Notes under the pieces: model-generated
Databases searched by the model: none
The model's input: the letters and a program-made list of their open reading frames with translations, nothing else
What the model was told of the DNA's origin: nothing
NCBI GenBank assembly: GCA_022419385.1
Contig: JAJUBI010000007.1
Coordinates: 3,195,768 to 3,259,767, forward strand
Reading direction: 5' to 3'
Length of the DNA stretch: 64,000 nucleotides
From: Paraconiothyrium sp. Pb-2020
Lineage: Eukaryota; Ascomycota; Dothideomycetes; Pleosporales; Didymosphaeriaceae
In this document: positions 12,901 to 23,523 of the stretch, in pieces
Position numbering within the stretch: the stretch's first letter is position 1
Layout of the letters: every line of letters begins with the position of its first letter
Made by a program: the position numbers and the translations under genes

Positions 12901-14897
12901 TTCGGCGTCCGCAGATGCTGATGCTAAGGCAAAATCCAATGCAGCCATCGGATCTGATGGCTCTTCTTTCTCTGCGGCCTCTGCAACAGCGGATAGACCC
13001 GGGTCCCTAGGTTCCTCTTTCAATGCCACTTCTGTATCCACAGGAGGAGGAGCATCAGGCATAATTACATCCTCACCATCCGCGTCATCAAAGAAGTTGA
13101 AGTCGGCATCGGTGATTCCATTTCCTTCATCGAAGTTGCCCTCATCCATGTCTTCGAAGAGATCATCGTTGTTGCCATCGGCATTGTAGTCGTCGTACTG
13201 TAAGTCGAAGTTTGGCGATGTGGAAGACTGTTGCTGTGCGTCGCCGGGTGTGATGTCTTGCGGGACCGAGAGGTTGATTGCCGGATTGTTGCCGCCGGGT
13301 GCTAGTATGACATTAGTAGCTAAACCAGAAACACTTGGAGTGTCGCCACAACATATCACAGTCCCCGGCGGAACCCCATCAGGTGGAGTTGGGTACACAC
13401 CGCTGACGCTCTGAAGATCGCCGTACGTCCCAGTCCGTGCGTTCAGTGGTGACGAAGGGAATAGGCCGTGATTTTCCTCTTTGGCCCGCGCAGCATCCTC
13501 TTCGGCTTTCTTGGCTTTGCGTTGAGCTTCAACAATTCTGTCGCGTTCCGTCTTGCCTAGAAACCATTGCTGCGCAACATCAATCGGATTCTGATAACCC
13601 TTGGAATGGGGCGTTTCGAACCATGCCAGTGCGTCAACGTCCTGCAGCAGAGACTCGTCGTGAGCATTAATCGAGTCCAGCTGGTTCGTTGAATCACCAA
13701 AGTAGAAACATAAGGCTCGCGGCCATAGGACCTCCCTCGCAGGCCTGGAGAGTGCCGGGCTCGACGCCGCAGCCTGACTGGTGTGGGCGAATTGGATTCG
13801 AACCCACGAGTCCTTGTTCCCAAGATGAGGGATGGAATAACCTTTCCACGACAGCCAGCGCTTCACACTAGCCTTCCACCTCTCAATGCCCTTTTCTAGC
13901 GGGCTGACTCTGGGTCGTTTGCGTTGCGACTTCTGACCAGTATCATCGTTGGTCGCGTCTACGGGGTCCGCAAAGCTCATTACTTTAGCCAGAATACCAT
14001 TCGGGGCAACGCGTACGCATTTGCCGACCAGGTGCTTCTGCTCATCATCTGGCAAAGCTTCGGCTAGACAGTGCATATCAGACTTGATCAGTGAGAATGT
14101 CGTTACTACAAGCGTGCCGGCAGTAGCCCAAGACACATCGACATTAGTAATACGGAGGGGTGCTTTTGTATAAGGATGGCGGGAGTCGTGCTCCGGCTGG
14201 GCGGCAAACGGCGAAGCAAAAGTGCGGTAGTTCAAAGCAACTGCGTTGTAATCTTTCACTAAATGGAAGGATATCAAAGCGACCACAGCCGACGTGAACA
14301 GTCCATAGATGGCGACAACATCGTGCTGCTGTTGCTCCGATGTGCCAAACTGGGTGCCACCCTGCGGCTGCTGAGAACTACCGGATTGTATTGCCTTTTG
14401 TGGTCGTGGTGTTACGGGGGAGTTCGAAGATGCAGACAGCGGCGCATTCCGGGGGTTTCGTGCGGACCGTTGTTCTAGTTCCTGGGCTCTCATAACACCA
14501 TGTTGTTCCCCTTATACGATTAGCTTCATACTCCATGATGGGAAAAGTTGCGACTCACTGTTCAAGCGAAAGTCATCCAGTGTTGGCGGATCTAGCGGCG
14601 GGTGGCCCACCTGGTCCGCTGTGGCAGCCCGAAACAGCCACAACCAGGACCGCGAAACATCGTGGAGTACAATATGGTTTGCCTTGCGTAGCTCAGCCTC
14701 GGCGACGCGTATATCGTCGGAGGTATTCCAGTCGAAGGTGTTTGACGATGAGCGAGTGGGATTGCGCGCGACCGAGAAGGCTTGAAATGCGACGGCTTCG
14801 AAATCTCCCTGCACGTCGTCAGCAATACATACATGATTGGGTCAGTAACACGTACGATAGCTTGCGCATTGGTGTTGCAGGTCTTAAGAAATTCCAT
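9961..14897 (-). CDS. MED13: Mediator complex subunit 13
   Basis: Three exons, 14856-14897 (14 residues), 14559-14808 and 9961-14486, give 1605 residues. The N-terminal fold includes MEFLKTCNTNAQAI|GDFEAVAFQAF, where the bar marks the first splice, and WPRALCFYFG before a conserved DALAWFETP segment. The long middle is acidic and disordered. The C-terminal region (TAWSDTCGKSQAVVSYNIG, EREELEAWVFLVQ, and the final VPWHVAVAVRGV) is typical of Med13/Srb9. Med13 links the Cdk8 kinase module (Cdk8, cyclin C, Med12) to core Mediator and modulates RNA polymerase II transcription in the nucleus. The second intron (72 nt) uses the acceptor ending at 14487, which is the one that keeps frame. Transcribed divergently from ENP2. 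Confidence 0.9.
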
Positions 14898-15705
14898 TAG
14901 AGAGGGCGGCTCTCTATGGAACGCTCAAGTGATATTGGTGTCGAATGTGCAATCCCGGACTGGCGCTGTGTACCTTCATCAACATCCGATGTATCCCGTC
15001 CACTGGTACGTGAAGTTATCACCGGAAGGGAAGGCGTGACTGGGTAGTATGCGATTTGGAGGATGTTATGACATGGCACGCTCTCACGCGCAGCTGGACC
15101 ATGTTGCCCGAGCTAAGGGCCCGGCGGATGCGCAGCAAAGCTGGTGCGCACGAATCGGGGAGCGTGATAGAGGCTGTCAGATAGGGAGCGGCGCGTACAG
15201 CAAGCGGAACCAGCGCCCGCTTGACTAGGCCTCGAGTCGGATGCACAAGGGTTGCAGGCCTCCCCACGCGATGGAGTGCTGAGGTTGTTAACACTCGGAC
15301 TGGGCGCGGGAAGCAGCGAACGATGCGATGCTCCAACCAACCGGCCTGGGGCGGGGGTCTGTGCACGCAGCAGGGATTTGCCCTTGCGCTAACGCCGAAC
15401 TTTCTGATGGTCGGCCAATTTTTGAAGCTATTGCGATACTTTGTACCGGACACAAGCTGAGGCTGCTCCAGGACAGCAGTGCGGACACAGCGCGACCGCG
15501 CAAACCCTCGATACTGTCGCCACGCATCTGTCATTCCTTCGTCAGACACACGCTGCAGTTGCCCTCGATACCTGCACCAACTTTTGACTTGCAGCGCGGG
15601 CGAGCAGGATTTCCCCACTACGCCATACATACTCTCAATCCTACCTCCGGTACCTGATGCTACGCTGCGCATGAGAACTCACATAATCGTCAGAAGCAGT
15701 CCGCC
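14898..15705. promoter_or_regulatory. divergent promoter region MED13/ENP2
   Basis: About 0.8 kb between the two start codons. Minus-strand frames here (up to 217 codons at 15019-15672) are arginine- and cysteine-rich without any domain and are judged to be chance. No specific operator was recognised. Confidence 0.5.
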
Positions 15706-17886
15706 ATGAAGATCTCGAACGACAGCGCAGTGCCGGTCTATACGATAGCGGGTGCCGAAGCCCGGCCACTTCCAGAATGGCTTGTCAGAAGACGCAAACG
15801 AAGTTTGAAACAAGATGCCGCGTTCGCACAAAGAGTAGAGCTACTTCAGGACTTCGAGTTTGCAGAAGCGAGCCAGTGCGTGCGCGTTTCTGAAGATGGG
15901 GAGTGGGTAATGTCTACAGGAACATACAAGCCCCAGATCCACGTACACAACCTTTCACAGCTTGCGCTATCCTTCGAGAGGCATACAAACACCATAAACG
16001 AGACGTTTCAGCTGCTCAGTTCCGACTGGACTAAGTCGATCCATCTGCAGACAGACCGTTTCGTGGAGCTTCACACTGCTGGCGGCCTGCATTACCGCAC
16101 ACGAATTCCACGGTACGGACGAGACCTCGTGTACGATAGACACTCGGCAGAAGCACTTATCCCAGCGGTAGGGGTCAATCAAGGTGGTTCGGGAGAGGTA
16201 TACAGACTAAACCTCGAGGTCGGGAGATTTATGAAGAGCTATGAGATTGACGTTGGTGGCGACGACATGACCACTACTGGGGCAGGGTCACTACAGGGAG
16301 GCATCAATGCCGGCAGCGTGAACACCGCTTCAATAGCAGAGGATAGCCACAACCTACTCGCATTTGGAACATCATTAGGCACAGTCGAATTCTGGGACCC
16401 ACGATCACGCAACAGGGCAGGAATACTCTCCGCCCCGACCGACGCCTTCGAAGGGCGCTCCGAGATATCTGCCCTGCAATTCAACCGTTCTGGTTTGGAA
16501 TTGGCTACAGGAAATTCCAGCGGTCTAATCCACCTGTACGATTTGCGTTCGCCAGTCCCAATCCTTAAGAAGGACCAAGGCTACGGATATGCCATCAAGA
16601 ACATCATCTATCTCAACTCTTCCACCTCGACCCGCGCGCAGACCGACCAGCCAAAGATCCTCACCTCCGACAAACGCATCATCAAGATCTGGGACGCCCG
16701 TGACGGCAAGCATTGGACGTCCGTCGAACCTGCTGTAGATCTAAACCACGTCGAGTGGTGCAAGGACAGCGGCATGCTCCTCACCGCCAATGAAGGCAAG
16801 CAACAACACGCCTTCTTCATCCCGCAGCTCGGCCCCGCTCCAAAATGGTGCGCCTTCCTCGACAATATCGTCGAAGAAATGGCCGAAGATCCCAACGACC
16901 CCAATGCCTTCAACAAAAACTCAGGCGGCGACGTCTACGACAACTTCAAGTTCCTCACCATCGAGCAGCTGCGCCAGCTCAACCTCGACCACCTCATCGG
17001 CACGACAAGTCTGCTCCGCCCTTACATGCACGGCTACTTCGTCGCGCAGAAACTGTACGAGGAAGCGCGCCTTATTTCGAACCCGGATCTGTGGCAGGAA
17101 CAGCGCCAGAAGAGCATCGCAGAAAGGGTCGCAAAGGAGCGCGAGTCCCGCATCCGCGGAAACAAAAAGGCTACCGTCAAGGTCAACCGCAAGCTCGCGG
17201 AGAAGATCATGGAACGCGAGGAGAAGGCCGAGCGCCGGCGTGCAAAGCGCGTCCTCGAGAAGGGCGGCGACGACGACATGCTCGACGCAGACGCCGCCAC
17301 CGCGCCCGCACCAGCCGTCGAAGAACCCAACGAAGATACACCAAAGGGCGTCCTCAGCGATCCGCGTTTCGCCCGCTTGTTCCAGGACGAAGACTTCGAG
17401 GTCGACGAGGCGAGCCACGAGTTCAACGCCATCAACCCCAGTACCACCACACGCACGCAACTGCCAAAGGGTCTCACGGCCGTCGAACAGGAGGACCTCG
17501 ATTCTGCCCCAGGCTCGTCCGACGACGACTCTTCCGACGAAGAGCGCCCAAGTAAGAAATCAGCACCCGTCGTCGACAACACCCGCATCTCAACCGCCTC
17601 CTACAAGAAATCAGGCCACAACAAACGCCCAGGCCCACAGATGCACATCTCCTCCACACGCAAGGCAGAACCCACGCGCGACCGCACCTTCGGCGCCCGC
17701 GTCTCAAAGCTCAAAGACGCCCGGCCGTCAGCTAACAAATCTACAACTACCGTCGTCGGCGAGAGGGAAATCACGTTTGCGCCCGAGAGGAAGGGCAAGA
17801 AGAGCGAGGTACAGGCTCAGAGGCACGACCGGAGGAAGGACAAGGATAGGAGGAGCGCGAGTAATAATGCGTTTAGGGGGATGTAG
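15706..17886 (+). CDS. ENP2: ribosome biogenesis protein ENP2 / NOL10
   Basis: Single exon of 726 residues, the expected size for the family. It begins with PVYTIAGAEARPLPEWL, followed by a WD40-like beta-propeller region to about residue 370 (ASQCVRVSEDGEWVMSTGTY, then LPRL-like blades and a KIWDARDGKHW blade). The NUC153-type segment DPRFARLFQDEDFEVDEAS lies near residue 550. The C-terminal third is highly charged and basic, with coiled-coil character, as expected for a nucleolar protein. Enp2/NOL10 works in the small-subunit processome for 18S rRNA maturation. Two other frames stay open for hundreds of codons over the GC-rich C-terminal half; those are shadows. Confidence 0.93.
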   Translation: MKISNDSAVPVYTIAGAEARPLPEWLVRRRKRSLKQDAAFAQRVELLQDFEFAEASQCVRVSEDGEWVMSTGTYKPQIHVHNLSQLALSFERHTNTINETFQLLSSDWTKSIHLQTDRFVELHTAGGLHYRTRIPRYGRDLVYDRHSAEALIPAVGVNQGGSGEVYRLNLEVGRFMKSYEIDVGGDDMTTTGAGSLQGGINAGSVNTASIAEDSHNLLAFGTSLGTVEFWDPRSRNRAGILSAPTDAFEGRSEISALQFNRSGLELATGNSSGLIHLYDLRSPVPILKKDQGYGYAIKNIIYLNSSTSTRAQTDQPKILTSDKRIIKIWDARDGKHWTSVEPAVDLNHVEWCKDSGMLLTANEGKQQHAFFIPQLGPAPKWCAFLDNIVEEMAEDPNDPNAFNKNSGGDVYDNFKFLTIEQLRQLNLDHLIGTTSLLRPYMHGYFVAQKLYEEARLISNPDLWQEQRQKSIAERVAKERESRIRGNKKATVKVNRKLAEKIMEREEKAERRRAKRVLEKGGDDDMLDADAATAPAPAVEEPNEDTPKGVLSDPRFARLFQDEDFEVDEASHEFNAINPSTTTRTQLPKGLTAVEQEDLDSAPGSSDDDSSDEERPSKKSAPVVDNTRISTASYKKSGHNKRPGPQMHISSTRKAEPTRDRTFGARVSKLKDARPSANKSTTTVVGEREITFAPERKGKKSEVQAQRHDRRKDKDRRSASNNAFRGM

Positions 17887-18341
17887 GAGGGCGGGGGGAG
17901 AGTTATTTAGGACGTGCAATGATACCCTTCTCATTCGAAGTTGTCTGTGATGTTGGTGGTGTTGGGGGGAGCTCGGAGGCCGGATGTTGGGCTATCCGGT
18001 GGGACACGACATTGAGATTGAAGCGGACATATCGTGAAGGGCAGGTAAGCGGCATGATATAGGCCCACTGGCGGCTGTCATCTTCAGACACCGTAGTCAC
18101 TGAATAAGTGGTGCGAAGTGATGCGAATTCGTGGTCTATTGCAACAGCTCCACAGAGCAAGTGCCTCAGGCATTACATAGCCATGATAAATACCCATCGC
18201 CGTCTCCAATCCAAGCAGTGCCCTCGTCAGACGACGTAAGGTTCACCCAAGAAGAAAGCCGCTATATGTGATCAACCAATGCCTCACATCAACAAAACCC
18301 TATATATGCCACCCTGCGCCGTGCTTGCCACCACCGACCAT
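17887..18341. other. 3' intergenic region between convergent ENP2 and cytochrome b5
   Basis: Contains the ends of both transcripts. No gene or repeat was seen. Confidence 0.5.
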
Positions 18342-19154
18342 CTACTGCTCGCCCTGTTGCGTCTGGAGATACTTGTAAGCGCCGAAAGCAAGAGCGGCGC
18401 CAATGAGCACGATGGCGTAGAGACCGACGCCGGTGGAGGCGCCGTCCGCGTTGGCGACAGAGGCGTTCGCCTGAGCGTATGACTTGGGCTTGGGGTCGCC
18501 CTCCTACTCCACGTTAGCTGCGATCCCCAACTGTTTCTCATATAGTGACATGGGACAGAGTCGGGATATCGGACATGTGTCGGTACTGGAAGCTTGCTAG
18601 CCTGCGGAACCGCGCCGAGGCTATTCAAGGAGGTGGGGTGTGTCTTGTGAATTTTGGGGTAGGTGGGGGAACCGCCCGTCCACATCCTCGCTCGCAGAAA
18701 ATATGGTGGAGTAGGTAGAAGGTAAGGAGGAAATGGACGTACCGATCGCTTCAACTTGCCGACCAGCAGACCCTCGAGGATCTCGCGCGCCTCGTCGCTG
18801 TGTCCTACGTCCTCGAATGCCTCCGTTGAGTCCTGGCCGCCTACGTCGAGAAGGACTTCCTCGCCTCCGCTGTGCACATGTCAGCCTACTGCCCATCACT
18901 CCTCAAGTCACTCCCAGCAATAGCGAAGCGTGATTTGTGCGGGGTCGGCGCTTATCGAAATCGGAGGTGTCGGAGGGAGTCGGAGAGAGCGGTGGGGAGG
19001 TTCTGGTGTCTGTAAAGGAAAACAAGGGGTAAACCTACGGGTGCTCGTCCACGAAGCTGCTCGCATTGTACACCTTGTCGTGCACTACAATGTAGAGATC
19101 TTTCTTCGTGTTGTGCTCCGACACGTCCGAGTAGGTGAACTCCTTGTCGGCCAT
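18342..19154 (-). CDS. cytochrome b5
   Basis: Three exons, 19039-19154, 18743-18869 and 18342-18503, encode 134 residues; the introns are 169 and 239 nt, long for this locus. The heme-binding domain fills residues 1-80. Its first axial histidine is in the DEHPGG motif (His38), split between exons 1 and 2, and the second is His62 in EDVGHSDEA. A C-terminal membrane anchor (VGLYAIVLIGAALAFGAYKY, about residues 106-125) precedes a short Q-rich tail, so it is a tail-anchored ER form. Cytochrome b5 passes electrons to desaturases, sterol enzymes and some P450s. Splicing of the third exon rests on frame continuity and on the expected anchor. Confidence 0.9.
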
Positions 19155-20081
19155 TGTGATGTCTGAACCTCTGCTGTCCCTGGGGTATCTGGAAAAAGGA
19201 TCGCCTGCAACGCCGTACCGTGCCGCAAACAAGAGTTGAGGAGTGAGGTGGATGAGTGGTGTTGAATCGGTAGCCGAGTAAAACGGGCCAGGCAGGATAA
19301 GAAAGAGCCGGTGTGTCGTTCTTTCCTAACGCAAGGGCCCCGATTGGCTGAGCGCCGGTTTGCTTTGCGCTGCTCGAAAGGGAAAGGAGATCCTTGGCTG
19401 TGAATTTCCTCCCCACAGTCGCGGGGCTAACCGCGTGTGCTGCGCCGTGCTGGGGAATGTATTCCGCTTCCGCTTGATTGTCTAAACGCATCTTCTTCTA
19501 GAATTCAGGTGACAATATAGCCAAGTGGTATCATATTCGCATGTCCAGCCCCAGCTCTGGGCTATTCCCCGCTGGGAAGCTGGGTTCGTGCGTTCCGCCG
19601 TGGCCGTCCAACATGCCATGTTGTTTAATGCCGGCTACCGTCATCCCGAGAAGGCGAGCCTCAGACCACATCTTCGCAAGCAGTTTTTTGGTCTCGTGAA
19701 GTCGAACTTGAGGTTTGGCAATGACAAACGCGTCATACGCCGGCGACTACCCCTCTGGGAGCTGACAGCGGCAAATGCATGCCCGAGACATGTCCGATCG
19801 GCGACTATTGACCTTGGACCGGCAACTGGAGAAAGCATATAGAGAGGCTTCAGATATCGTAACAGATACAAGAGCAAGAACAACAAGCACAGAAGCTTTT
19901 GTGGTTGATTGTTCAGCCGTGAACACATTCAATTTATATCTTGGAAAAACCAGCAACTGTCCAATGCTGTGGTATCTTGCTAACACCCCGTTTCTCAATT
20001 GATCCTAAGACCGTACAAAATATGCCAATGCTACTCATACAAAAACCAGATCTCCTTTCCATCTTCCTGCCATGCATCCAT
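19155..20081. other. intergenic
   Basis: Holds the cytochrome b5 promoter and the 3' end of HSE1. A tRNA-like A-box at about 19518-19535 does not fold into a tRNA. No gene supported. Confidence 0.5.
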
Positions 20082-22125
20082 CTACCTATAAAAACCCTCG
20101 TCGCCGCCAGCGGGTGGCGCACTTGTCGCCTGCCCGCCAGGCCTGTACGGTAGATATGCTTGCTGCGGTGGCGGGCTACCCGTCGCTCCCGGTGGAGCCG
20201 GAGGGGCATGATTGGGTTGCTGCGGCGGGTATCCATAGCCCTGCTGTTGTTGCGGTGGGTGCGAGTACGGGTCTGAGGGCGATTGCGTCTGCGGTGGAGG
20301 TGCTTGGCCCGGCGGGTAAGGAGCCGAGACTTGATCATAAGGGTCCTGCGGAGCTATAGGTGCGTTCGTGTTGGGTGGGTATCCAGGGGGTGCTTGAGGG
20401 GGCTGCGATTGCGATTGCGGGTACGCGTAGTCTTGTGGTGGTGCCGAAGGAGCACCTTGAGGTGGAGCAAAGGACTGGCGGTTGTCGATGGGAGAATCGT
20501 AGTGTCCGGTAGATAGCTCCTGCGGTGCAAAGCTTTGCGGGCGACCTCCTGATGGAATTCTTCCTTGCTGAGGAGCATACGCGTCTGTGGGTGGCTCAGG
20601 CTTCGGGGTCTGCTGCTGAGGGCGCTGTTGCCCAGGTGGTACCATAAAGAATGCGGGATTCGAAGCTGTAGGAGGGTATTGCGATGGAGGACCTTGAGGA
20701 GCAGGAGGCGCACCACCGTAGTGCTGCGGTGGAGGTGATGTTGGCGGGTAGCCACCGTAGGCAGCTGCAGGGGGTGCGTTGTAAGCACTGTACGGACGGC
20801 CGCCGTAGGGTTGTTGCGGTTGTGCCATCGAAGCTTCAAGAAGGGACTCATAGTCTCGTCGTGCCTTGATGAACTTTTCGTTGAGCTGCGTAAAGTCGTC
20901 CTTCTTTTGCGAGTACTTCTGAATGAGCTCAATCAACTTCGGCCGGATTGACAGGGTCGAGTGGTAGAGCTCTGTGACTTCCTCGTTCTCCCTCGCATCA
21001 CCTCCGCTCTGCGACGTAGTACTCAACAGGGCGAGAAGTTTCTCCACGTTCCGAATCTGCGCAAAGACTTCTGCTTCCATCTGTGCCTCTCGTTCCAACT
21101 CCTGCGCCGTGGGGTCCTGTAACTTCTCTACATAGTTCAGGGGAAAGATACCCGTCTGGCCGCGCAGCGAGCCCTTCCACCAATCTTTGTATACTGACTC
21201 GAGTACCGCGATGACATCACCCTTCCTAAACTGCAATTCTCCCGGCTCTGAAGGCTGAAAGTCGTAGAGTGCCCGTACTCGTGAGACGGTTGCTGCAGTC
21301 GTACCTGCGGGGACTGGTTGAGCTGGCGCGGCAGTTTGAGAGCTCGAAGTATCTGCAGAAGCTTGCGCGGTGTTCGATTTGGCTGATGAAGGCGCCGCTC
21401 CTTTCGAATCCCGTATCGACATGGCAAGAGCCATCTGGAGCTCTTCTTCTTCCTTCTGGCGATCTACGTCGGTAATTTGCGTCTTCTGCGGCTTTGAGGG
21501 TGGGCGAAGGTTCGGATCTGCATCAATTAGTCTATGTGGATCATGTGCGGTGGAGGCATTCACGTACTCTGCGACTTCAGCCTCTCGTAGGCGCCCTGCA
21601 TGATGCCTAGATCGGGATCCTTCGCAAACATCTCCGACCACTCCGCCATGCGTTCCAAGATCTTAGCCTTCACCTGCTGGTGTGTGTTCCTATCTGCTGC
21701 GAGCCTGAGAAGCGCATCGGTGAAGCTCCGCGAAGCAAGCTCCTTGTGCATTTGTATACCGCAATTTTGGCTGAGCGCGTTGGCGAGCTCGAGTGTATAC
21801 AGGTGGACGTTGGCATTTCGGTGGGCTAGTCGCTTGATCATGGCAGCAACAGCATCTTTCGCACCCGTGTCGGAAGCGCCGACTTTGTCGCATACATCCT
21901 GTAATAGACTGTTAGCCTAGGTCGGGCATGAAGCTCCAGGCTCCGCGAGGGCTTTGCATATAATTGCTATAATGACGGCAGACTTCAAGAGCACAGACAG
22001 CCATTCCTGAAGAGAGGCCAGTTCAAACAACTTACGAGGATGTATTCCCAGTTCTCGCTCGTCAGGTTCTCGTCGGTGGCCTTAAACACGGCATCGTCGA
22101 ATGCGTTCGTCTGCGCGCGAAACAT
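20082..22125 (-). CDS. HSE1: ESCRT-0 subunit Hse1 (STAM homologue)
   Basis: Three exons, 22036-22125, 21568-21898 and 20082-21517, encode 618 residues; the introns are 137 and 50 nt. Order of domains: VHS at about 8-140 (TDENLTSENWEYIL|DVCDKVG across the first splice), a ubiquitin-interacting motif at about 164-178 (EEELQMALAMSIRDS), an SH3 at about 219-273 (VRALYDFQPSEPGELQFRKG...WWKG...GIFPLNYV), a helical GAT-like core (about 290-380), and a long Pro/Gln/Gly/Tyr-rich tail. With Vps27, Hse1 binds ubiquitinated cargo on endosomes and starts multivesicular-body sorting. Architecture and length match the fungal family exactly. Confidence 0.94.
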
Positions 22126-23523
22126 GTCGTGTGTAGGACCGCTGGAATATTGAAAGTTGCGGTCTATGGTATCGAAAGAAACAATTTAGCAAGTGGTGGC
22201 GAGAGAACGTTGTGCAGCGCAACTGCTTGAAGTGAGTGGAGTTGACGCAACCCGCAGTGCCGCCCAGGTGCCCAGCTCCCAGTGGGGTCGTCATCTTGTG
22301 GCGCAGGGTCGCGCCACACATGAGTTCGCAGCAAGTTTCGTAGCTGTCCACACCTATTGAAACTCAAACTAGGATGAAATTAAGCGTATGCGCTCGATTT
22401 CTGATATTCGACGTAGGTGACTTCTACTAGCATTTTCCACTGTAATGCATTCACATGCTTGGGTTGGGCGGCCCGAATCTCCAGATACATCCGAAATGCT
22501 AAATTTTATTCTGCAGATACCTTGGAGATGAGGGTGCTACGTATACTCCTGAACGTAGGTATCAGCGAGGCATTCCTTGTGTGCATAGTCCAGTCCGGCG
22601 AGAATTGGCAAACATGCTAACGGAAGGTTGTCTTGCGTAAGCATGCATGCAGAGACCTTGAATCACAACTGTGGGCAACTAAAACACGATGCTTGAAGAT
22701 TGCATTGTTCAATGCGCGAAGAATGCGCCTCTTGGGGGCTTCTTCGACAGCTTATATTCGCGGGCCGACTTCTGGTATCCCAACGATGCCGCCTGTTCAA
22801 AACCAAAATCATACAGGAGCCCTCACCCAAAAGCTGCCACCAATTATAGACACTAAAGTGAAAAGCGTAATGTAAAAGGCACCAATATGTCATCTTCGTC
22901 ACCCTCCTCCGCATGCGCGCGGTCAAGGGAACTTCCTTTACGAAAGCGAAGTTGGCGAATGAGAACAAAACGCTCCATATTGCATGCTTGTGCCTAGTAG
23001 AAAACGCCCGTGAAAGACCAATGGCCATTCGGCCGGGAAAGAAGGGAAGGATCCAGTTATCGTCGAGGCGTGATTCGCTGGAGGCTCGGGCCCATGGTCC
23101 CTGGTATGGAAGATATACCTTTTGCCGAAGGAAAATTGTACTCGAACAGGCAATGCGCAAATGCGAGGCTCAATCCGCGCCAAAAAACGACCGCTAGGAC
23201 GCGCAAATCCAAGAAAGGAGACATCGCCGTCGGTCATACATGTTTAGATCCTCAGAGGACGTGCGCGGCTTTGTTGCTGTGTTGGGGAAACGTCGATTGT
23301 ACAGCCGCTCGTGAGGAAAGCGAAGCGGTACCGGCGTACCACCAGTAGGATCGCGCTATGGCGAACGCCATTCAGGCTACAGGTCTTGGGCTTGGCAGTA
23401 CCATTCGGCGTACGAGCATGTCGACTTTACTCCGTCTATGCTCGAATCGTGGCCGCTGGTTCGAATTGCCGCCGGACCTGCGCCGTCCCTGATGAGATGC
23501 ATTCTGGATTCAATCGGATGCAA
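22126..23523. other. intergenic
   Basis: Upstream of HSE1 and downstream of STE20, both on the minus strand. Several open frames of 60-165 codons overlap on both strands, none with an identifiable domain or coherent splicing. No gene supported. Confidence 0.5.

Noticed and set aside
13780..13830. GGTTCGAATCC on the minus strand, resembling a tRNA T-arm
   Set aside because: It lies inside the conserved coding sequence of MED13 and lacks partner arms.
15019..15672. 217-codon minus-strand open frame
   Set aside because: Lies in the MED13/ENP2 divergent promoter, composition is Arg/Cys/Ser-rich, no domain, and overlapping frames on both strands are equally open.
16790..17950. 386-codon plus-strand frame overlapping ENP2, and matching minus frames
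   Set aside because: Shadow frames caused by the GC-rich, charged C-terminal half of ENP2; translation is Ser/Thr/Arg low complexity.
19510..19600. tRNA-like A-box (TAGCCAAGTGG) followed by a GGTTCG string
   Set aside because: The D-stem cannot close and the T-arm sequence deviates from the B-box; no cloverleaf forms.
20354..20932. 192-codon minus frame inside HSE1
   Set aside because: Shadow of the Pro/Gln-rich tail of HSE1.
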